Below, piece by piece: positions 6,030 to 11,472 of a stretch of 11,472 bases of DNA. Numbering within the stretch: position 1 is the first letter of the stretch; each line of letters starts with the position of its first letter. The position numbers and the translations under genes were made by a program. The DNA lies in assembly GCA_945869935.1 (NCBI GenBank), contig CAMBSA010000019.1, positions 1-11,472 of the forward strand. Reading direction: 5' to 3'. The notes under the pieces are model-generated. The model did no database searches, had not been told where the DNA came from, and saw only the letters and a list, made by a program, of their open reading frames with translations. Source of the stretch: Bordetella parapertussis (GTDB lineage Bacteria; Pseudomonadota; Gammaproteobacteria; Burkholderiales; SG8-39).

Positions 6030-7664
6030 ATGAAACTTTCCTCCCGCCTTGCCTTGCCACCGTCGCCCGTGGTGATCGCACTGCTGGTGGTGGCCTACGC
6101 GCTTCCAGGACTGCTGGGCCACGATCCCTGGAAGCCGGAAGATGCGATTGGCATGGGCATCGTCCACCAGATGCTCACCCACTCGCAATGGTGGATTCCG
6201 CATCTCGCGGGCGAGCCCTTCGTCGAAGACGGCCCGTTGCAGTTCTGGTTCGCTGCGCTGGTTTCCCGGCTTGCGTCGTTTGCGCTGTCGGCTGACGACG
6301 GCGCGCGTCTCGCGACTGCGGCTTCGCTCGCCGTCTGCGCGCTGTTCCTTCGCCGCGCCACGTTGGCGCTGTGGGGGCCGGCGCAGGGTACCGGTGCAGT
6401 TCTCGTGCTCCTCGGATGCCTTGGCCTGTTGGTGCATGCGCACGAAATCATCGCCGAGTTGGGCCTGCTCGCGGGTCATGCAATCGCCTGGTACGGGCTC
6501 GTCCGCGCGCGAAAAAACGTTCGGGCCGGAGGCATCGCCTTCGGAATCGGCCTCTCTGTCGCAGTTCTGTCCAAAGGTCTGATCGCCTTCGTCGCACCGG
6601 TCGCGGTGGCCATGCTGATGCCACTTCTCTCGCCCGAATGGCGCACCCGCGCCTGCGGCAAGGCGTTGGCGAGTGCAACCGCCTTATTCGCGTGTGCCAT
6701 GGCGATCTGGTGGTCGATCGCCGCTGCGAAATCCCCGGAAGCAAGTGCCGCGTGGATAGCCGGGCAGATCTCGCTCATCACGTTGCCCGGAGCTGCACGA
6801 CTGCTCGCCGGCATAAAGACACTTGCCTGGGCGGCCTGGCCTGCCTGGCCGATCGCGCTCTGGTATCTGTGGGATCAACGACGCACGCCACGTTCCGCCG
6901 GCATAGTCTTCGGCGTGACGGCACTTGCCGCAACCCTTGTGACCCTGCTTCTGCTGCCCGAAGGACGTGAAGTCCACGCGCTAAGTGCGCTGCTGCCGTT
7001 TTCCCTGCTTGCGGGCGCAGGGGTCGAGCGACTGCGGCGAGGCGCCGCCAATGCGCTCGCGTGGTTCGGCGCGATGTGTTTCACCGCCCTTGGCTGCTTC
7101 GTCTGGTTCGGATGGGTGGCGATGATGACCGGGATGCCTGAGCGCATGGCGCGCAACTTCACCCGTTTGGAGCCGGGCTTTGTCCCGCAGTTCCAGTGGA
7201 CAGCCCTGATTGCCGCGTTTGTTCTGAGCGCAGGATGGATCTGGACGATTGCGCGCAGCGAGCATTCCCCGTACCGAAGCGTCCTCTGGTGGACCGGCGG
7301 CGTCAGTCTTTTTTGGGGTTTGGCGATGACGCTCTGGCTGCCGTGGGCCGACTACGGCAAGACCTACAAACCCGTGGCGATGTCGCTCGCCGACGGACTG
7401 AAACGCGCACTGCCCCGCGGGGCTTCGTGTATCGAAAGCCGGGGACTGGGCGAATCGCAGCGTGCCGCGCTCGATTATCATGCCGGCATCGTCACGCATC
7501 GCGCCGAAACGCATATTCGGGGTAGCACGCCGATCCGTTGCCCCGCGTTGCTGGTCCAGGGTCGTTCGGGTGAAGACGAGCGTGTCGGTCAGGGCTGGCG
7601 CCGAGTCTGGGAAGGAAGCCGGCCGCGCGACAGCGAGCGCTACCGGCTGTACATCAGGGAATAG
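6030..7664 (+). CDS. ArnT-like GT-C membrane glycosyltransferase
   Basis: This 544-residue protein resembles the ArnT/PMT superfamily, which transfers a sugar from a polyprenyl-phosphate donor at the periplasmic face of the inner membrane. Roughly a dozen hydrophobic segments fill residues 13-437, for example near 13-30, 168-200, 213-232, 291-309, 342-365 and 388-437. A soluble tail of about 105 residues follows. The first periplasmic loop carries an acidic pair (DPWKPEDA, E37-D38) and then QWWIPHLAGEPFVEDGPLQF (53-72). This corresponds to the ArnT pattern in which DE is followed by a W..P...G.p..eKPPL segment, although the KPP is replaced by EDGP. REVHALSALLPFSLLAGAGV (313-332) resembles the later Arg plus LP motif. 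The length matches ArnT (about 550). Donor and acceptor cannot be assigned; a role in lipid A or surface-glycan modification is inference. The ATG lacks a Shine-Dalgarno. pgi follows after 7 bases, suggesting one operon. Confidence 0.85.
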   Translation: MKLSSRLALPPSPVVIALLVVAYALPGLLGHDPWKPEDAIGMGIVHQMLTHSQWWIPHLAGEPFVEDGPLQFWFAALVSRLASFALSADDGARLATAASLAVCALFLRRATLALWGPAQGTGAVLVLLGCLGLLVHAHEIIAELGLLAGHAIAWYGLVRARKNVRAGGIAFGIGLSVAVLSKGLIAFVAPVAVAMLMPLLSPEWRTRACGKALASATALFACAMAIWWSIAAAKSPEASAAWIAGQISLITLPGAARLLAGIKTLAWAAWPAWPIALWYLWDQRRTPRSAGIVFGVTALAATLVTLLLLPEGREVHALSALLPFSLLAGAGVERLRRGAANALAWFGAMCFTALGCFVWFGWVAMMTGMPERMARNFTRLEPGFVPQFQWTALIAAFVLSAGWIWTIARSEHSPYRSVLWWTGGVSLFWGLAMTLWLPWADYGKTYKPVAMSLADGLKRALPRGASCIESRGLGESQRAALDYHAGIVTHRAETHIRGSTPIRCPALLVQGRSGEDERVGQGWRRVWEGSRPRDSERYRLYIRE

Positions 7665-7671
7665 AAGCCGC

Positions 7672-9216
7672 ATGTCTCGACTGACGCAAAGTCCCGCCTG
7701 GATCGCGCTTGAAGCGCACCGGCACGAAATCGCCGACCAATCCCTCACCGGCTTGTTCTCGGCAGCCCCCGGGCGCGCCGCGAGATTCAGCATCGAATGC
7801 GGCGATCTTTTCGTTGACTGGTCGAAGCAGCGCGTCACCGACAAGACGATGCAACTGCTGCGGACCTTCGCGGTGCAATCGGATGTTGCGGGCTGGCGCT
7901 CACGTATGTTCGCGGGCGATGCGATCAACAGCACCGAGAAACGCGCTGCGCTTCATTCTGCCCTGCGCGACGAAGATTCGATTGCGACGGAGGACGTTCG
8001 GACGGTGCGTGAGCAGATGCGCCGGTTCGTCGAGTCGGTGATAGCGGGTGACATTCGAGGCGCCCGCGGCAAACCGTTCGCCGCTGTCGTCAACCTCGGC
8101 ATCGGCGGATCGGACTCGGGACCGCGGCTGGTGGCGCACGCGCTGCACGGTCTCGGGGAATCGGGACTGACTGTCCGCTTCACCGCCAACGCCGACGCGG
8201 CCGACCTCAATTACGCGCTGCACGGGCTCGACCCCACGACGACACTGATCGTGATTGCCTCCAAGACCTTCGGCACGGTGGAGACGATCAACAATGCAAG
8301 CCGTGCGCGGGAATGGCTTCGAGGCACTCTGGGCGCCTCCGCCGAAACGCACCTCGCCGCGATAACCGCGAATCGGCCGGCCGCGCTCGACTTCGGCGTG
8401 GCGACGGACCGGATTTTTCCGATGCAGGATTCCATCGGTGGCCGGTTCTCGGTCTGGTCCGCAGTCGGCCTGTCGGCGGCCCTCGCACTCGGCTGGAACT
8501 CGTTCGAGCGCCTGCTCACGGGCGCCCGTGCCATGGACGCCCACTTCCGCACTGCTCCGCTCGAGGCGAATCTTCCAATCGTCCTTGCGCTGCTTTCGGT
8601 GTGGAACACGAATTTTCTTGGCGCACAGAGCGAGGCCCTGCTTCCGTATTCGGAGCGTCTGCGCGACCTGGTCAGCTGGCTGCAGCAACTCTCGATGGAA
8701 TCCAACGGCAAGTCGGTTGACCGCGAAGACAATCCGGTCGACTACACCACCGCGCCGATCATCTGGGGCGGCACCGGTTCGACCAGCCAGCACTCGTTCC
8801 ACCAGTTGCTGCACCAGGGCACGCGCTTCGTTCCGGTCGAATTCGTCGTGCTCGCCGACTATGACGGTGACAGCGGCTCCCACGACCTGCTCGTTGCAAA
8901 CGCGATCGCGCAGGCCGCCGCGCTGATGACCGGCGCCCCCGACGGGCAGCCGCACCGCCGCTCGCCCGGCAACCGCCCGTCTACGACCATCGTGCTGCGC
9001 AAGCTCACCCCCGAATCGCTCGGGCAATTGCTTGCCCTCTACGAGCACAGGACATTCGTTAATGGCGTGCTCTGGAACATCAATCCGTTCGACCAGTGGG
9101 GTGTCGAACTCGGCAAAGGCATCGCGCGTCGACTGGCCGAAGGACATCCCGGCGAACTCGACCCGTCCAGTGCTGCGTTGCTGCGACGCGCTCGCGGCGA
9201 GTCCGGCACGCGTTGA
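7672..9216 (+). CDS. pgi: glucose-6-phosphate isomerase
   Basis: The enzyme interconverts glucose-6-phosphate and fructose-6-phosphate in the cytoplasm. It is 514 residues, somewhat shorter than the 549 of E. coli. NLGIGGSDSGP (141-151) and SKTFGTVETINNA (197-209) bind the sugar phosphate. DSIGGRFSVWSAVG (253-266) is the first family signature, with R258. MESNGK (342-347) holds the catalytic base E343, HQGT has ring-opening H381, and GVELGK (477-482) has K482. The loop before H381 reads GGTGSTSQHSF where enterobacterial and animal enzymes have GEPGTNGQHxF, but the catalytic residues are intact. The ATG at 7672 is chosen because homology begins there; the open frame extends upstream inside the preceding gene without resemblance to Pgi. 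The 7-base gap implies translational coupling with the glycosyltransferase. Confidence 0.97.
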   Translation: MSRLTQSPAWIALEAHRHEIADQSLTGLFSAAPGRAARFSIECGDLFVDWSKQRVTDKTMQLLRTFAVQSDVAGWRSRMFAGDAINSTEKRAALHSALRDEDSIATEDVRTVREQMRRFVESVIAGDIRGARGKPFAAVVNLGIGGSDSGPRLVAHALHGLGESGLTVRFTANADAADLNYALHGLDPTTTLIVIASKTFGTVETINNASRAREWLRGTLGASAETHLAAITANRPAALDFGVATDRIFPMQDSIGGRFSVWSAVGLSAALALGWNSFERLLTGARAMDAHFRTAPLEANLPIVLALLSVWNTNFLGAQSEALLPYSERLRDLVSWLQQLSMESNGKSVDREDNPVDYTTAPIIWGGTGSTSQHSFHQLLHQGTRFVPVEFVVLADYDGDSGSHDLLVANAIAQAAALMTGAPDGQPHRRSPGNRPSTTIVLRKLTPESLGQLLALYEHRTFVNGVLWNINPFDQWGVELGKGIARRLAEGHPGELDPSSAALLRRARGESGTR

Positions 9217-9306
9217 CTTGATCCGGACCTGCGACTACGCTGCGGCGAACGCGCAGGCATCGATGGCCGCTGGCCCAGCACATCACCGATTATTCCGAGG
9301 CAAACG

Positions 9307-10728
9307 ATGAATCAGCCGATTGACCCGATCCAGCATGCCGAAGCCTCTTCCCGGCTGAGCGTCCCGTTGTTCGAGGAACTGCGAGTGCTCCTTGGCGATC
9401 GTGCAACCGCCTCCCGCGGCGTGCGCGAACACCACGGCAAGGACGAGTCCTATTACCCGTATGCCTTGCCCGATGCGGTGGTGTTTCCGCACACGACCGA
9501 GGAAGTCCGGGACGTCGTCAACATTTGCCGGCGCTTCAACACCCCGATGGTGCCCTACGGCGTCGGCTCTTCGCTCGAAGGCCACGTGCTTGCGATCCGC
9601 GGCGGGGTATGCGTCGACCTGAGCCAGATGAACCGGATCGTCAAGGTCAACACCGAGGATCTCGACGTCACCGTGCAGGCAGGCGTCACCCGCAAGCAAC
9701 TGAATGACGAGATACGCCACACCGGCCTGTTCTTCCCGGTCGACCCGGGGGCCGATGCGTCGATCGGCGGCATGGCCTCGACGCGGGCATCGGGCACCAA
9801 CGCAGTGCGCTACGGCACGATGCGCGAGAACGTGCTCTCGCTCACCGTCGTGCTCGCCGATGGCCGCGTCATTCGCACTTCGCGTCGGTCAAGGAAATCC
9901 GCCGCCGGCTACGACCTTACGCGCCTGTTCGTCGGCGCCGAAGGCACACTTGGCATCATCACCGAAGTAACCGTCCGCCTGTATGCGATACCGGAGGCAA
10001 TGTCCGCCGCGGTCTGCTCGTTCAAGGATATTGGTGGTGCGGTCAATACCGTGATCCAGACCTTGCAAGCCGGCATCCCGATCGCGCGCAGCGAAGCGCT
10101 CTGCGCCCTCACCATGAAGGCGCTGAACGCGCACTCGAAGACCACTTACCGCGAACAGCCCACGCTGTTTCTCGAATTCCACGGCACCGCGGCCTCCGTA
10201 AAGGAGCAGGCTCAACTGGTTCAGGAGATCGCAACCGAGCATGGCGGCGAAGGCTTCGAATGGGCAACGCTCACCGAGGACAGGAACCGGCTCTGGTCCG
10301 CCCGGCACAACGCCTACTTCGCCTGTCTGCAACTGCGTCCGGGCACGCGCGCGGTGTCGACCGATGTCTGCGTACCGATATCGCGCCTGACCGAATGCAT
10401 GCTTGCTACGGCACGTGACATCGACAGCGCATCAATGCCCATACCGATGTTCGGCCATGTTGGGGACGGAAATTTTCACCTAGTCATCCTGGTCCGCCCG
10501 GAAAGCGAATCGGATCTCAAGGAAGCGAAAACCCTGAACGAGCGACTGGTGAACCGCGCCCTCGAGATGGAAGGCACCTGCACCGGCGAACACGGCATCG
10601 GCATGGGCAAGATCAAATGGCTGATGAAGGAGCACGGGGAAGGCTATGACCTGATGCTTGAGCTGAAGTCTACGTTCGACCCGGGGAACCTTATGAATCC
10701 GGGGAAACTGGTCGCAGACGCTGCGTAA
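9307..10728 (+). CDS. FAD-linked D-lactate / D-2-hydroxyacid dehydrogenase (LDHD/Dld1-like)
   Basis: This 473-residue flavoprotein probably oxidises D-lactate or another D-2-hydroxyacid and passes electrons to the respiratory chain. The N-terminal FAD-binding domain has PYGVGSSLEGHV (83-94) and DPGADASIGGMASTRASGTN (146-165), followed by AVRYGTMRENVLSL and KSAAGYDLTRLFVGAEGTLG (197-216). The C-terminal FAD-oxidase domain has GHVGDGNFH (383-391), with H384 and H391 as likely metal ligands, and GTCTGEHGIGMGK (423-435), with E428 and the likely catalytic H429. FDPGNLMNPGK closes the domain. The absence of a signal peptide or fused Fe-S domain argues against the GlcD/GlcE/GlcF glycolate oxidase complex, though a glycolate or 2-hydroxyglutarate substrate remains possible. 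GAGG (9297-9300) is six bases before the ATG. The 90-base gap after pgi holds no clear promoter or terminator, so cotranscription is possible. Confidence 0.92.
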   Translation: MNQPIDPIQHAEASSRLSVPLFEELRVLLGDRATASRGVREHHGKDESYYPYALPDAVVFPHTTEEVRDVVNICRRFNTPMVPYGVGSSLEGHVLAIRGGVCVDLSQMNRIVKVNTEDLDVTVQAGVTRKQLNDEIRHTGLFFPVDPGADASIGGMASTRASGTNAVRYGTMRENVLSLTVVLADGRVIRTSRRSRKSAAGYDLTRLFVGAEGTLGIITEVTVRLYAIPEAMSAAVCSFKDIGGAVNTVIQTLQAGIPIARSEALCALTMKALNAHSKTTYREQPTLFLEFHGTAASVKEQAQLVQEIATEHGGEGFEWATLTEDRNRLWSARHNAYFACLQLRPGTRAVSTDVCVPISRLTECMLATARDIDSASMPIPMFGHVGDGNFHLVILVRPESESDLKEAKTLNERLVNRALEMEGTCTGEHGIGMGKIKWLMKEHGEGYDLMLELKSTFDPGNLMNPGKLVADAA

Positions 10729-10740
10729 GGCGAGTCAACG

Positions 10741-10761
10741 GGCATTGCTCCCGGCAATGCC
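10741..10761. terminator. hairpin after the FAD-linked dehydrogenase, possible terminator
   Basis: GGCATTGC (10741-10748) pairs perfectly with GCAATGCC (10754-10761) around a TCCCG loop, 12 bases after the stop codon. No T-run follows on either strand, so it may act as an mRNA 3'-end stabiliser or assist Rho-dependent termination rather than be a standard intrinsic terminator. Confidence 0.5.
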
Positions 10762-10801
10762 GCGCTTCCATCAAGAAGACCAACGGCGGTACATCAATGA
10801 T

Positions 10802-10820
10802 GCACGGGCGACACCCGTGC
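10802..10820. other. second hairpin between the convergent genes
   Basis: GCACGGG (10802-10808) pairs with CCCGTGC (10814-10820) around a CGACA loop. Like its neighbour it lacks a T-run. It lies roughly midway between the dehydrogenase and orn stop codons and could serve either transcript. Confidence 0.45.
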
Positions 10821-10830
10821 CCGGGCGCTC

Positions 10831-10855
10831 CCCTGAACTGGAGCCGGAATTTCCG
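10831..10855 (+). repeat. two-block dispersed intergenic repeat, copy 2
   Basis: CCCTGAACT (10831-10839) and CCGGAATTTCCG (10844-10855) repeat the blocks at 3610-3637 with a 4-base instead of a 7-base gap. With the next G, the second block becomes a full inverted repeat CCGGAATTTCCGG (10844-10856). It lies just beyond the 3' end of orn. Confidence 0.35.
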
Positions 10856-10869
10856 GACGTCGGGGCGGC

Positions 10870-11415
10870 TCACAACTTGAGGAAGTTGTCCCGGTAATAC
10901 TTCAGCTCTTCGATGGATTCGTAGATATCCGCAAGCGCTTCATGCTTGCCGTGCTTGACCACGCCCCGGGCAATCTCCGGCTTCCACCGACGCGCGAGTT
11001 CCTTGAGCGTACTCACGTCGAGATTGCGGTAGTGGAAGTACGCCTCCAGCCGCGGCATCCAGCGGGCAAGGAAACGCCGGTCCTGGCAGATCGAATTGCC
11101 GCACATCGGCGAGACCTTCACCGGAACATGCTCTGAAAGAAAGTCGATCATTTTTTGTTCGACCGTTGCCTCGTCGAGCAAGGACGCCTTCACCCGCTCG
11201 ATCAGACCCGAGCGTCCGTGGGTGGACTTGTTCCAGTCATCCATCGCGTCGAGCGCCGCATCGGATTGCTTCACGACCAGGACCGGCGCTTCGGCGACCG
11301 TTACAAGCTTGCTGTCGGTAATGACCAGCGCTATTTCGATCACTCGGTCCGTCTCGGGCACGAGACCGGTCATTTCCATGTCGATCCAGACGAGATTGTT
11401 CTGATCCTGGGGCAT
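10870..11415 (-). CDS. orn: oligoribonuclease
   Basis: This DEDDh-family 3'-5' exoribonuclease degrades RNAs of two to a few nucleotides in the cytoplasm, finishing mRNA decay and removing pGpG from cyclic-di-GMP turnover. From the ATG at 11413-11415 it is 181 residues, the same as E. coli Orn. The catalytic residues take the same numbers: D12 and E14 ([10 protein letters not shown]), D112 ([10 protein letters not shown]), H158 ([11 protein letters not shown]) and D163. The strongly conserved [20 protein letters not shown] and the C-terminus YYRDNFLKL are present. A GTG three codons upstream (11422-11424) would give 184 residues, but the ATG keeps the family numbering. AAGGA (minus strand) lies too far upstream to decide between them. 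The gene faces the dehydrogenase tail-to-tail, with a hairpin-rich spacer between. Confidence 0.97.
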   Translation of the reverse strand: MPQDQNNLVWIDMEMTGLVPETDRVIEIALVITDSKLVTVAEAPVLVVKQSDAALDAMDDWNKSTHGRSGLIERVKASLLDEATVEQKMIDFLSEHVPVKVSPMCGNSICQDRRFLARWMPRLEAYFHYRNLDVSTLKELARRWKPEIARGVVKHGKHEALADIYESIEELKYYRDNFLKL

Positions 11416-11472
11416 GCCGCTCACGCGCTGGGAAACGCGTCCTTGTGTGTAAAATGAGATTGTCGCATAAAG

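Noticed and set aside
7462..7671. 70-codon N-terminal extension of Pgi
   Set aside because: It lies inside the glycosyltransferase gene in another frame and is Arg/Ser-rich shadow sequence; Pgi-like sequence begins at 7672.
7900..9147. 415-codon minus-strand open frame opposite pgi
   Set aside because: Antisense shadow of pgi with low-complexity Arg/Gly/Val composition and no motifs.
11422..11424. GTG start for orn giving 184 residues
   Set aside because: The ATG at 11415 gives 181 residues and places all DEDDh residues at the same numbers as E. coli Orn; no ribosome binding site favours the GTG.
11450..11455. TAAAAT as a -10 box for a plus-strand gene beyond the right edge
   Set aside because: A divergent gene next to orn is plausible, but no -35 box is visible and the gene itself is outside the window.
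1..11472. CRISPR array, insertion sequence, integrase, toxin-antitoxin pair, tRNA or rRNA
   Set aside because: I looked for regularly spaced repeats, transposase-like ORFs with flanking inverted repeats, small paired ORFs and tRNA cloverleaf features, and saw none.

Overview
The window reads as an ordinary stretch of housekeeping chromosome from a GC-rich Betaproteobacterium; the order cannot be fixed by eye. The evidence is the linkage of an AddB-like 'probable DNA repair' nuclease, trxA, rho and rpmE, close similarity of Rho, ferredoxin and oligoribonuclease to proteobacterial enzymes, and strong G/C preference at third codon positions. I see no insertion sequence, prophage, CRISPR array, tRNA or rRNA, and no sign of recent transfer.

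Layout. Positions 1-2357 (minus) hold most of a large AddB/RecB-type nuclease protein, cut by the left edge just before its catalytic lysine. Divergent from it, 2439-3110 (plus) encodes a class I methyltransferase with a signal peptide. A 7Fe-8S ferredoxin (3131-3454, minus) converges on the methyltransferase. Then come three plus-strand information and redox genes: trxA (3698-4024), rho (4208-5467) and rpmE (5632-5862). rpmE has a good sigma-70-type promoter in front of it and duplicated TTCG-loop hairpins behind it. Next is a likely two-gene unit: an ArnT-like membrane glycosyltransferase (6030-7664) and pgi (7672-9216), only 7 bases apart. A D-lactate dehydrogenase-like flavoprotein (9307-10728) follows and converges on orn (10870-11415, minus) across a hairpin-rich spacer.

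How the genes fit together. rho, rpmE and orn serve transcription termination, translation and RNA turnover. trxA and the ferredoxin are redox carriers. pgi and the flavoprotein belong to central carbon metabolism. The glycosyltransferase probably modifies a surface glycan or lipid, and the left-edge gene probably takes part in DNA break repair. Apart from the pairs noted, no shared pathway is visible.

I did not find a convincing new biological system. The parts most worth a second look are non-coding: the trxA-rho spacer (a 26-base inverted repeat inside a possible 32-codon leader ORF, then a C-rich, G-poor tract suited to Rho autoregulation), the duplicated terminator after rpmE, a C8 tract before the glycosyltransferase, paired direct repeats before the ferredoxin gene, and a two-block sequence shared by two distant spacers. 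The exported methyltransferase is the oddest protein.
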